Made by a program: the position numbers and the translations under genes. DNA of 64,000 nucleotides, taken from positions 14,012,001 to 14,076,000 of the forward strand of contig CP075496.1 in the NCBI GenBank assembly GCA_021613535.1. The letters run 5' to 3'. Source of the stretch: Adineta vaga (Eukaryota > Rotifera). This document shows, piece after piece, positions 1-12,800 of this stretch. Under the pieces are notes generated by a model that was not told the origin of the DNA, ran no database searches, and saw nothing but the letters and a program-made list of their open reading frames with translations. Within the stretch, counting starts at the first letter, position 1; each line of letters starts with the position of its first letter.

Positions 1-2150
1 GGATGTAGAGACGTTTTTGATATATCTGATAGAGCTGAAGATTTCACATTCGGTGAATGACGTTTTCGTGAAGATGAATGTAATGGCGGTGATGATGAAG
101 AAGTTTTATTCGAGACATTCGATGAAGAATGATGATGATGATGTTGATGTTGATGATGAAGTGATCGATGAGGTGAGCGTGAACGAGAACGATGTGATGA
201 AGAATAATTTGGATTTGTTAAATGTGATGGAGGAAGCATCAAATGATGATGAGAAGAAGAACGACGATCATCATCATTGTTATTAAGAACAGATGATGAA
301 CGTTTTTTACTAAAAAGAAAAATTTGATTTAGTTTACGGGGTTTTAGTTTTTCAAGAAATCATGATAATCATACTTGTCATGATTACTATTAGTTGTATC
401 ATCGAGTTTTTTCAATGATAAATTCTCATTTGTGGATGAATGGGGTGGCAAAGGTGGAATTAATGACGATGGTCCAATACCACGATGAAATCGTGACCAA
501 TCAAGACCAAGAGCAGCAGCTGCTGCTAGTGATCCATTCATATCTGATTTTCGATCGATTGTCGACGAAGATGAAGGAGGCGGAAGAGGCGGTGGTGGAA
601 ATAAAGAACCGAGACCACCGAATGCAGTTGTCGATGATGGAGGTACACGACCAAATGGTCCATTAGTCATACCAGCAAACTCGAATGGTGATCGATAATC
701 TAAATGAAATTGAAGTTGATTAACATGTTTCTCTGTTTAAATGAAACTTACTGAATGATGGCGGAGGTAAAAGTGGTGGTTGATATGTTGAAGGTAATGG
801 AAGAGATAAGTCACTGGTTGAGGATGATAGTGGTGGTAAAAGTGGTTTAGTATTTGTAATTAAATCTGGTAATTTAGAATTAGATGAAGATTGTTGTTGT
901 TCTTCATCTTTTTTATTATCTGATGGAGATAATTTTTCTTTCGAACGTTGCTGTTGATGATAAATCATCCAAGATATTCGAACATGTGCTGTACACCATT
1001 TACTAGATTTCTAGAACAAAGAAAGAAGAAAATAAATCAATCAATTTTTTCGGCTTTTGTTTCTATTTGTACTTTTGATGAAGGTGATGATGATAATGTT
1101 TCTTTCGTTGATGAATTATTATTATGATTATTATTATTTGAATTAAATGGTGGAAAGATTATAGTCGATGGTGGAGGCGGCGGTGGTGGTGGTGGTAGAA
1201 ACTAAACAAATGATTTGTTAATTAATAAATTAGAACAGATCATTTACTTACATTATTTGTCCGTAGAAATGGAGAAAGACCATTGTCTGATTTGGATAAT
1301 TTATCTAACTAAACGAGAAAAAAAATGAGAATAAGTTTGTTATGTTATACATAATAGATGTTAAACATACTAAAGGATTATTAAGATTTCCATTCAATAA
1401 TGCATTATTTGTTGGTGTTAAAATATTTAAATTATGTTCATGTGTATGTGTATGCTGATGGTAATGTTCTGCACGAAGAAATGGAGGTAGAGGAAAAGTT
1501 GGAAGTCCACTTCCATCTAATGGAGAATTGGTTGATCCAGTTGATGGTCGAGTTAAATTGATATCATGTAAATATCGTGCATTTAATTCACGTAATAAAT
1601 CAGGATCGAGTGAGAAATCTAACGACGATGAAAAAAAATGATTTTGTTTAATGAAAATTATCAATGAAGATTTTCTTTTACTTGGTGTCGCTGAAGTTTT
1701 TCGTGACATAGGTGATAATAATTTATTTGAACGATGATCTTCTAAATGATAGAAGAAGAAGACGAAATAAAAATAGGAATTTTGTTCAAGGTTATCAAGA
1801 CAATATTTGATGTGTTTTATTTCAATGTTGTCAAATCGATTAAGAAAAAAGAGACACAAGGATCAAGCGCAATGTTGTCTGAGCTGGATAAGCCAAAAGA
1901 AGACATAGAGAAAAGTAAGAAGAGGATGAAATTGATCCGACTATCTTCTTTCTATTCTCGACAAAAATCTTTCTTACAGTCAATTTTGAATTAAGAAAGA
2001 TATATTTCGTTTAAAAAGAAATTAAATTCAATGAATAAACTTACTTAAATTATCAAAAAGAAATGCTTGTTGATGAAGATTATTATTCATTGCTATTGGT
2101 AGATTTGTAGTAGTTGGAGTTGATCCAGGTATAAACATAATGTCTTCAAT
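1..2150 (-). CDS. AUTS2/fibrosin-family nuclear protein, 3' part, 8 exons
   Basis: Minus-strand exons, all phase-consistent: 2045-2150, 1682-1741, 1371-1618, 1252-1308, 1073-1201, 752-1010, 375-699 and 1-309, which runs off the window. Introns are 50-65 bp except one of 303 bp. Recognition rests on ordered AUTS2-family landmarks. There is a DLLRELNARYL motif, then a His-rich FLRAEHYHQHTHTHEH stretch, then KWCTAHVRISWMIYHQQQ (compare KWCAMHVHIAWQIYHHQQ in vertebrate AUTS2), then FGGLGSLFPPPP, and a Ser/His-rich tail. Vertebrate AUTS2 is a nuclear regulator tied to a PRC1-type Polycomb complex and neural development; that role is family knowledge, not seen here. The N-terminal exons are not resolved: upstream of 2150 the frame closes, so more 5' exons must lie beyond. 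A donor-like site at 2587 could end one of them. Confidence 0.8.
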
Positions 2151-2518
2151 CTATCTATCTATAATAAACTAAAAGAGTTAACACCTGCAGTGCTTCTCAT
2201 TGATTCAATGGGTCACACATTGTCTATGTTATTTTCTCTATTTAGCAATCTTTCTTTTCTTTCTCTCCTTTTCTTTGCTTACTCGTCGCTAATTCATATT
2301 TCTTCATCTCAAAACTCAAGTGTATGCACGCACACACTTGAACCAACATACACACACACACATATATATATAATTTTATCGAGTTCTTTTCTCCCCCTTT
2401 TATTCCCCTCCCTCCCTCTCCTCCTCTTCTACGCTATATGCCTTCTTGACATACTCAAGTGGCGGACGGCGACGGGCGGTGGCATGTAGAGCGCAAGAGA
2501 AAATATTTCACATCTATA

Positions 2519-2575
2519 AATGATGATGATGATGATGATGATGATGATTAAAAAGAGAACGACGACGACGACGAG
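2519..2575. repeat. (GAT)n and (GAC)n microsatellite
   Basis: About ten ATG/GAT triplets, a short AT-rich gap, then a run of GAC triplets. A second (GAT)n run lies at about 2757-2783. They are simple-sequence repeats in non-coding DNA. Confidence 0.9.
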
Positions 2576-4035
2576 AAGTATACTCACCGTCGACGACACT
2601 TGAGATTCTTTCTTCTTCGATGCTTCTGTTTCTGTTGTTACTCTTCACAGTATGTCGTTTTTTATACATGTGATGTGCGTACACATACTAACAAAATATT
2701 GCAAAGAATATATGAAAGACATTGTATGTGTGCAAATTAGACCATCTGCTTGTGATATGATGATGATGATGATGATGATGATGAGAGGATAAGGGAGAAG
2801 AGGACGATCGACAACGAGCTACAACAACAATTCAATTAGTCTTGGCACCCAAGAAAATGTGTTTATTCAATGCTTTGTCTATCCGCCTTACAGCTCGGTC
2901 AATGTTCTTGATAGACACATATACATATATACAAAAAGGAAAAGAAATTACAAATGGAAAAGAAACGGAAAAGAGGATCGAAAAGAAGAAGAAAAGAAGA
3001 AATAATGGACTTGTGTATGTGTGTGTGTCGCGGGTCGATATCCCGAGAGAACAAGTAATTTTGACACTCTGCATGCATGCACTCAGCAGTTCACTCTCTC
3101 TCTCTTTTCTGATGGTGTCGCGTGTTCGTCGAAGTAAACTAATAAATCATCGAAAATCAATTATAAGACGCAATGAGGGAGTTAGTTTTGCCTCGGAACC
3201 ATAGTAGAGAAACATTCTAATGAGCTATTCTATCGACAGAGACACATTTCATGAATGAAGCATGAAAAGCTCATTCTTTTGTCTTTTCCTATAGATATCT
3301 ATATATATATATATATGTCTCTTTACATCAATTAGATGTGAGACAGTGGAGATGGTGTGAGATGAAGGATTCGATCCAGATCACTATTACACGCGCGCAC
3401 CCAATTAATAATTGACTTGGCAGTAGCAGAACATAAAAGAGAAGAAGAGAAAAGAGAGGAAACATGCGAGAAAGCAATCAGCGTTTTTTTCTAGCTTGAT
3501 GTTCGTTCGTTCGTTCCGACGGGAATGATTAAATATTAACAGGAAATTGAATTGTGCACCAAAAAGATATAGAACAGCAACGACTCAACGGAAAAGATAA
3601 AAAAATCAAATCATATGTGTGACGATGACAACGACAAGAGAGACAAAAAAGAGATAGATAATTATCATGTGGGATATAGGCTAGAGGTCATTTTCCGGTC
3701 TAACAAGTTCCTTTCGCACACGTCGTTGTCATTGTCGATCTCCTGAGGCATTACCGCCGAGTGCACCCATACAAACATTTGTTGCCTACTAGTCAAGATA
3801 GTCAATGAGAGAACAGAGAAATGAAGAGAGTTCGATGTTGTTAATTACCGTCGCTTCCGGTCTCCCTCCTACCATATAGATTTGACCGTGCTTATATGTA
3901 GATGTATATATGTCCGTTGAGACTATAGCAAGTTGTATATTAGTACAGAAGAAGAACAAGAAAGAATGGAATGGCATTGCGAGTGTCTGACGTGTATAAA
4001 GCGGGAAGTGATTGATGAGAATACATGACAAGCTG

Positions 4036-4068
4036 CATACACACACACATACATACATACATACACAT
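4036..4068. repeat. CA/TACA microsatellite
   Basis: An alternating ACAC run passes into repeated TACA units. A similar TACA-rich run sits at about 4588-4624. Both are non-coding simple repeats. Confidence 0.85.
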
Positions 4069-6480
4069 AAGACGAAGGAAAGGTCGGTGTATATATGTTC
4101 CGAAAAAGATTCGCTACATGGCGTGTATGTATATACATATATATGTATGCCTGGCGGCTTGCTTATCAAAACAATTAGGCATTGCAAGCAGACAAACGAG
4201 TCTATTTCTATGTGAGTTGTGTGTTGAATTAGCTCCGTATCGATCGTTCGCTCGATCGATCGAATTGGGACGCATTCTCACAGCTGGCGGCAATGTATAA
4301 GAGACCGAGGGAAAAGAGAACGAAAGCATGCGTAGCGATTAACTCAATTATGCATGCTGCTCTCTTTCTCTTGATGTTAGTTGATGGTATGGTAGTTGTT
4401 GTAGTCTGCTATTATCATCGAAATACATTCATTCATTCGTTCGACAAAAGTGCGTGCAAGATAAATGACATTGATTGTAGAGAATGTGAAAAGAGCATGT
4501 GATGATGATTGGGGTGAAAGTGAACTTCGCACGTCACATTGCCACACCTCATTCAAAGGAGGAGAAAGAAAATGAGTGAAACTTGACACACACACATACA
4601 TTCATACATATATACATACATATAACAACGAGAAAGATGACAATGACGACGATAAACTCTCTTATGAATACGCGCGTCGTCAGCTTGCATTCTAATCCCT
4701 TGTGTGCGTGTACACGTCATCATCAGACCGACGCGAAAAGAAAGTGCGCGACTAATCCGACATAGCAGTAACAGCGCAACCAGTCGTTTAACCTCCGACA
4801 AACAAGAAGAAAAAGAAGAAGAAGAATAAAGAAAGGATCAAGACAAGAGAGATATTGTTCTTATAATTGAATCAAATACAAGGACAATGATAGTCGAAGA
4901 AAGAAACAAAGTACCAATCTTCTTTTCGATGCTCAATTAAAGAGATGTCATGTTTTCTATTCAACCTGCTGTGAATAAATGATTGAGTAGAAACGACTAA
5001 ATAGATCAAGATGGAAGAAAATTCTTCCCAGATGTCTATATTTCTTTTTTTTCTCTCCTCGTTCTTCATCATTAAAACTATTCTATTATTCTTATTTGCA
5101 ATCGAACAAAATTAAATTAGGAAATACATGACATAAAGCATAATTGTTATTATCTAGATCTACTAAAAACACAAATTCTTATTTGTTCAATAGAATTATT
5201 TCATCGATCGAATAAATAAACAATTTCTCAAGACGAAAGAAAAGTCTTGATTTGATTGAAGAAGAAAATCTTTAGTCATGCAGAATAATATATCTCCTCT
5301 CTTTTTTATTTTATTTCATCCAAATGTTTTCAATCATGTGTAAATAAAATTTCTATCTAAATCTATTATTATTACGAAGACTATTTCCTTTTCGGAGATT
5401 GTCTATATAACATCTATGTTTGTATCTATTAGAAAAGAAAAATAAAATTGAAATACAACAGTTTTGCTCGAATCAAATCCAAGATGAAAGAAATCATTTT
5501 CTTAAATTTCGAGGAAAATCTCTCCGATTTCTTATTTTTTCAAATCCTTATGTAAATTTTTTATTACATTCTTCTCACTTTCCATTGCAAACATTTTTTC
5601 AGTCAACATATCGAATGTTATGACATATCTCACAAGTTTTTCGCAAAAGTATTACTTTGTAATCAAACACTCTTAAAATATGATTTGCTTTAAAAAAAGA
5701 AGAAGAATATCAATAGAACAGTCTTTTGATTGAAGTAAAAAAAAGAAGATTTTTGTAAATAAAGAAAGATATAATGTAAATCTAAAATTAAATCTGACAT
5801 ATTGATATTAATCATGTATATCTCTAGCCATCAATCTTTTTCAATTAGAATGTATCTTTACAAAACCCTTGAACTATCATTGCTTTCGTAATGAATGAGT
5901 GCGTTCACTATTTTCAAGGTTTCGAACATCGATGGCGAAGAATGTTTCGCACGACTCATTTACAAATAGCCTTCTATCGACAGGTAAGCTTTTTTTAACT
6001 ATATAAAATCGGGTTTTTTTCGTGTTTCTGACGATTTTTTCTCTGTATATTTTCATCGAAGATATTCAGCTTTTAATTTTTTAAGAAAACAAAGGTCAAT
6101 CAAACTTCCTTCAATATCTAAACAAGACAATCATAAAATTTTTGATTACATCATTATGTTTGCCACATTCTTCTGCTGTTTATCCGGCTTTTCATCGATA
6201 TATATAAACAAAAACTTCTTTGAGTAATACAATCTGTTATTTTTTTTCTTGCTTAAATTATCAACTTCTTTTTTGTTTACAAGAACATCCATTAGACATT
6301 GTATCGTGCGTAATACATTATTTATCCGTAGTCAAGACTCAATTTGATTAAATGAATTTCTTTTATATATTTGATTATTTTCTAGCACATCAGTAAGAGA
6401 TAAGGATATAGATGAAGAAAAAAAACACCACACACATTGACATGAAGAGAAAAAAAGAAAGAGATTCCCATCTGACTCCA

Positions 6481-6550
6481 TTAGTTTAAAACTTCTTCAT
6501 CAGGTAAAGTTCCATTATTGAATGATCGAGATGATCGAACTTTCTTCAAA
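6481..6550 (-). CDS. Candidate alternative last exon of the DOCK gene
   Basis: On the minus strand a pyrimidine-rich acceptor (CTTTTAG) opens a 70-nt frame ending in TAA. It encodes a basic then acidic tail, about KKVRSSRSFNNGTLPDEEV. The main DOCK stop codon at 6806 overlaps a donor-like AAAAA/GTAAAG. Splicing there to 6550 would give a roughly 255-nt intron, stay in frame, and replace the terminal lysine and stop with about 23 codons. This is inferred from splice signals and frame only; the tail was not recognised from known DOCK proteins. Confidence 0.35.
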
Positions 6551-6805
6551 CTAAAAGAAAAGAAAAAAAGAACATTTGATTAATTATTTTTCTTCAAATT
6601 ATATTATTCTGTCAAAAAAGGTTAATTCAAAAGCAAAAGCGAAAAAGAAAACAGGGAGGTAATTCAGTAGTTTGAAGCATTGCTTAGCATATAGTTTAGT
6701 TATTTATTCTGATCAATCAACCTAGAGTAACTAATTGATATTGACGTTTGTTTCTGAAATGATTTCGTGTGTATTTATGAAAAGATTTGAGTGAATTTCT
6801 AGACT

Positions 6806-9800
6806 TTACTTTTTATTTGTTTCATTTATTGTCGATTGTTTACATGCGGAAAGAAGTGGTTGAAGACTTTCAGTAAATTTTGTAAATTTATTTTCTAAAT
6901 CTTTTTGATATTCACGTTGATCCGGTTGAATTAATGTTTTATTCCGTTTCAATGCTTCAGCAAGTCTAAAAATAGAAATTGTTTTGAAGAAGAAAGAAAG
7001 AGAAAAAAGCAATTCTAACCTTCGAGTAAATTCTTTAAAAAATAATCGTAAACGATTATGATGAATAGTTGGAAGATCTGTTCCATTCATGATTGGATTT
7101 AAAAAAATATTAGCTACTTCGAATGGACCTTGATTAACTGCTGTACTAATACATCCTTGTATAACCATTTGAAGAATTTTTGGATCAGCTGGTTCTTGTT
7201 GAATAGCTAAACGTAATTCATCCGTTTTCTTTTGTAAATCTTCAATAGCAACTTCAATTGGACTTAAAATTAATCGTTCCCGATCGATAATTGCAATACG
7301 AGTTTTAACATAAGGAAATGCACGTTCGACAGTTAAAATCGTTTTACGTTTATATTGTTCATGTAATGAACCATGCGCACGATTTGTATCCATTGTAAAT
7401 GGTGATGCATACATAAAGCGTTCTAAATTATTTATTAGTCGGTAGAAAAAGGAATAAGAGAAAATGTTTACGAAAATTATTTACTAAGATTATAATTGCG
7501 ATCGAAATGTGTTGGACGATGTTGTAATTCCGATGTATCAAAATATGGTTCGACATATGTAACTTGAACGTAGTACTAAAAAACACAGACTCGATCTTTT
7601 ATGGTCTCTTAAGTTTCTGATAAGAATATCGTTGAAGACTCTTTTCTTCTTCTTTTTTTTTATGTTCGTTTCTTATTGATTTAAATACTTCAATTGGATG
7701 CTAATCGTTCATTGATGTCTAATACGATTGTATACATATACATAAGAATTAGTTATGTATGCTAATGGATGTTATCATCGAGACATTGAAAGTCTATTCC
7801 TTATTTGTCTTAGATATCATAGACAGTAATAATGATTGATAACAAATTGTAACAGGAGGAAAAATATACAAATCCGAAAATTTCTTTTTGACTTTTGAAT
7901 TGAATTGAAACGAAAAAGAAAAAAGTGTATGTGAAAATAATTATCTTATAATCGAATGTTGATAGATTATCTAATCCATTTGTTATCAACTGTCAGCACT
8001 AGGTCAAAAGAAGGTTCTATTACATAAAAAAAATCGATAATTTTTTTTTTTCTGTTCACAGTTAGACAAGCAAAGACGGTACTATATAAGATCATTTATC
8101 TCCACGGTAATTCGCTACGCTATCCAAAAGCAAAATTCCTTTCGGTATGTAACGATATTTTCTTGTTAAAGATATTCTAATTGGATTTAGACAAACGATG
8201 ATTAATAGCAAGATGAAAAACATGAATAAAGTAACTGTTTTTCCTATCAGAATAGTTAATCGCTAATCGGTTAAAATAAGAAATAAGACTCGTTTGAATT
8301 AATACTAGTTTTCCTTCTTAAGAACGAACGAGAAAATGAGATAGATGACAGAATCTTGCTTCGATTATCACCATTACCATGACATTTAGTATGTTCTACA
8401 TCATTTAACCTTAGGCGATAGAAATCGGCAAATTTCCTTTTTGGGATGCTCAAGGAAATGAACGATTTTTAATCTCTCTTGATAACCTTGAATAAAATAA
8501 AGCTTTTTCAAGGTGAAATGTTTTTTAAACATTGAAAATATCAAATAGAACAATAAAATTGTATGTGTTTTTTATTGACTTCATGTCTTTCGTGTTCTTC
8601 GTTATTACCTCTTTCTTTCGTTATATGTATAACTATGTCAAATGTCAGACTTTACACAGGTTTCTTAAACAATAAATGTAAGTTGTCATAATTAAATCTT
8701 TGTTGAAAAATCGTAACGCATCTGCGGTTGGTCGATTACAAATCGAAAAAACAACAGAAAGGAAAAGAAAAGAAAAAAATCGTGTAAAACCACAAGATGA
8801 AGTGAAAAGAAACCGAGAGAGAGGGAAGAAAAAAGAACAATTACAAAGACCTTCTCTTATACGTAGAACATATAACCTTCTCAATCGTTAAAAGGCACTT
8901 AACTCTCAGAAGTCGAATGATAGCCAGATGGTGTTTTATAGTTATTTCATGTCTTTTTTTTCTTTTCTTCTTTATTCTATGATTATTTGAACAATCCGAA
9001 ACGATAGGTAATTTGTTAGAACTTTTCCTTTCTCGACAACTGTCAATCAAAACTGATTGTTTTTTCTGCTTAAAATAGTTTTGTAATGATTTGATTGCAT
9101 ACGAAAGAAGAATCCTTGTTGTTCTATAATTATAATATGTTTCTGTTTCTAACGTCATCCGACGCCCAATGATGCTTTGCTACTGCCATGATTTGTTATT
9201 GATTTGGTTGCTTCGTTGACTAGGCTATTCTCTGTTACTTGTTTCTTGTTCCCACTGTTTTAGCAAGGATATCAAAGCAGAGAGAGAGAAAAGATAGCTG
9301 CCATCATCGTTCTCGTCCTCATCATTGATGATGATAATGATGACCTTCATTCGTTGTCTCCCCCTGTCTCCTTCTTTCTCTGTCTCTGTCTCTGTCTCTG
9401 TCGCTCTTTCTTCCATTCGTACAGGCACGATATCAAGCGGAATTGATGATGTTATATGTACAAGCAATCGGCATCCAACTCTACCATAACAACAACAACA
9501 ACCTCGGCATTCTACAGGATGCAACATTCAATACCTAACAACAAGGATTCGTACTTGACGAGAAAAGGAAAGAGTAGAAAGACACTGTGCGGGAAAACAA
9601 TAAGTCACAAATAGCTAATTTATATACCAGTTATAGTACTAGACTGTTGTCTTTACTCGTTATCTTATATACCACAATCGTATCTCTTTTATCCATTCCT
9701 TCATTCATTCATTCATTCATTCATTCATTCATCTTTCTGATTCTGTACGCTAATACATCTACCTAAATCTCTCTACGTCTAATTTGTGTTGGTCTAAGAC

Positions 9801-12800
9801 TTAGTCTTATTTTCCTTTTTTTTTCATTTCGTTCTGTGTCTTTGCATCTTCGTTTCGTTTTTTTTTCTTCTCTTTTTCTTTTCTTTCATTGTCTATTTCG
9901 TTCGTCTTGAGGTTTTTTTTTCACATTCGAATTGCTTATAGTACACACAGGTAAGGCCATTTATACATAATGAAAGAAAAAAGCGAAACAAAAAATAATA
10001 ATACTAATAAATAGAGGCTCTAGTGTAGTATCTTATTATTATATTAATCATTATTCTTAATAGTCTTTATGTGCATTTAAGTCTTTTAATATATGCATAA
10101 ATATTAATAAAAATAGATTAGAAGTCAAGAGAGAAACGAACGAAAAGTAGAGAGAAATTTCATATTTTGATATTTATATTATATCTTTGTCTTCTGGTTT
10201 TTCTCGACGGTGTTTATCGTCGTTTAATCTATATTCAGGATAGATAAATTTATCGTAAATAAGAGATAGACAAAGAGAAAAAAAAGAAAACGAGCAAAAG
10301 AGAGAGAGAGAGGGAGAGAGACGGAAAGAAAAAGAAAGAGGTGATATAATTTATGCATGACATTGTTGATGACAAGCAGAAAAAGAAGCATAGCAGATGC
10401 TCGTTTCAATGCCTTTTTTTTGCTTTTATTCAGCTTGTATATATTTGTCTTGATTTCCACGAGGAAAACATTGTAGTAAGGAGTGCATCATTCAAACCGA
10501 ATATAAAGAACAAATAGAAAAAAAGGGAAAAAAGGTAACTTGAATATGTACGCAAAAACAACAAATTATTGCTTTCGATATCGACGTCGCCGTTGTCTTC
10601 GTCTTCTTCTTCGCATATTTTTCTCTATTTCATATTTATCATATCATCATATTGATTATTTTTTTTCGTCAGATTCCTTTTATTTTTTCTTTCGAAGGCT
10701 TGTGTAATTTCTCTTTTTTCTGTACATATCTCTCTTTAAACTATACTTTTAGTCATAGAAAGCAAAATACACGGCTTGCTTGTCAAGTGTATAATGATAG
10801 TAATGATGATGATGACGATGTTGATGATGATGGTCGGCGAATCGAGTGCGTATATATATGTATAAGCGAAAAAAAAACAAGCGAGAAGGAAAAGACATGG
10901 ATGGAGGCGATTTATTCGAAAAAAATAAATATCGTTCCCCAATTACTATTCCCGCCGTCGACTAACATACAAAAATCCCTCCTTTTTTTGCTTCTTTCTC
11001 TTCGTTACGTTCTTTGTACGTGATAGAGATAATAGCGCATATACGAGATACATACATTCAGTCACGCATATAGACTCTACTTACAGATCTACGGTAAGGT
11101 TTATTAGAAATATTATTATGAAACTACAATGTGTACACCACTCTCATATCAATTATGTGACCTTGAATAACTAACTTGTTGTTATTTTGACTCTTTCTTC
11201 CTTCTTCTCTTTCTTCTCGTTACTTATTTATGTAAATTTTCTATTAATATTGTTCGTTTAAATTGATTGCGATTGATCTATTTATGAGAAAAGACCAATA
11301 ACTTTTTTTTATTAATATGTACACTCAATAACTATACAGTGGTATACCTGAATAGGATAATAAGATAGGAATCTAGTAAGCAGAAAAAAAGAGGAGAGAG
11401 AGACAGAGAGAGATGGATAGATAGATAGAGATAGAGAACAACGTCTGTCTATCCTATTCTATACTTAGGCATAAATCCAAGATCCGAAGCTTGCTAACAT
11501 ATTTAGCATAGCAAAGAACTGTTCTTTGTTGTTTATATTATTCCATTTGATGCAAAGAATCCGTTTTTTTTCTCCTTCATCGTCGCGCTTTTTTCCTCTT
11601 TTCCTCTGTCTTATTCATATTGATATGTAGGAGTATACTGTCGCATATGCGGTTTTTCTTTCTATTGGACTCGTTTTTCTTTTAGATTTGTTTTCAGTAG
11701 TACCTATAAGATTGCCGTCATCCGTTATTTTCTATGGCTGACGAACAACCCTCATCGTATGACGGAGGTGAAGGGGGTGACGCACCCGATACACCTGAAT
11801 ATGACGATCATACAACACCAGCTATTGCCGACGCGACAACTGCAATCATCGATGATGATTATGTTGATGAACCTATTGAAGATTATGTGGTTAATTTAGT
11901 TGTTGATGAACAACCTGATGGTGCAACCTTATCACCTGATTTAGTTAATGCAGCCATAACAGATATACATGGTAATATAATTGGAAGAAAACCAGGATTA
12001 TATGATTATACAACAAGTGTCTATGACGAATTGAACGGAAATGGTACTGGTATTACTGGTAGCAAAGGATTATTTGGTAAGTTTGTCAAGAAAGTATTAA
12101 CAGTACAAAAGATTGATAGAAAGAAAGAGAAAAACGAAGGAGAAAATAGAAGCATATGTGTATATAAATGTGTAAATGTGTATACGCTTTGGCTTGAAAC
12201 GCAGATAACCAGTAACCGATAACACAGGGAGAAAATATGCGAGGAGAAGAATGACGGAGACATAGAGTGTGTCGGCATACACAAGGTCTTCGTTACCACT
12301 TCTGTTTACATATCTCAGAGGAATGAGTAAGACAAAAAGACAATAGTCGATTAGGACAAGAAACCTATGTTTAAAGAACGTCAATAACAAGGTCAACTGG
12401 TGTATAATCAGCAATTTTAGAAGCTCATTTTTCAACTGACGTACATTCGTCGATTTCTTCTTTTTTCTTTTTCGTTTGGTTATAACACATAAAACCTTGA
12501 AAGACGAGACAGAATGCAACAAAATCTATTTGTATGAATATATATATATATATATGTCCTTTTTATTTCTTTTGGACTAATCGAACACGTAATTTAAAAC
12601 AATGTTTAAAGAAAAGAAAAACGACTCGAATCACAACGAGAAATAAATATGCAAATAGATGTTTCGATTACTCTCTTTCTTTATGATTACTTTCAAGTAA
12701 CAAAATTTGTTAATTTTCTTAAAAGAATATAATTTTGTCTGTTTGACGACAAATATGGTTTCTTTCGACAACATTATTATATAAGTCATCTTTTTGAAAG

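Larger units (their letters stand above)
2160..6480. other. Gene-poor, microsatellite-rich stretch upstream of the AUTS2-like gene
   Basis: No convincing coding exon is seen on either strand. The stretch is full of simple repeats (GAT, GAC, CA, TACA, TA and GA runs), and its short open frames are low-complexity Lys/Arg or Tyr/Ile runs. It may hold unresolved 5' exons, long introns or regulatory DNA of the AUTS2-like gene, since vertebrate AUTS2 has very long 5' introns. A plus-strand segment ending in a good donor at about 5981 (CGACAG before GTAAGC) could be an untranslated exon, but nothing supports it further. Confidence 0.6.

Noticed and set aside
1746-1994. Plus-strand 82-codon frame opposite the AUTS2-like gene
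   Set aside because: It lies in the 303-nt intron and reads as a charged, low-complexity shadow with no splice or homology support.
3300-3400. tRNA-like T-loop word GGATTCGATCC
   Set aside because: No matching acceptor, D or anticodon arms could be folded around it.
2190-4800. Many 60-130 codon frames on both strands
   Set aside because: All are low-complexity translations of microsatellites (His/Thr, Tyr/Ile, Lys/Arg runs) with no splicing or family match.
5880-5985. Plus-strand exon-like segment ending in a strong donor
   Set aside because: There is an ATG and GTAAGC donor, but no acceptor partner or protein similarity could be found. It may be an untranslated exon.
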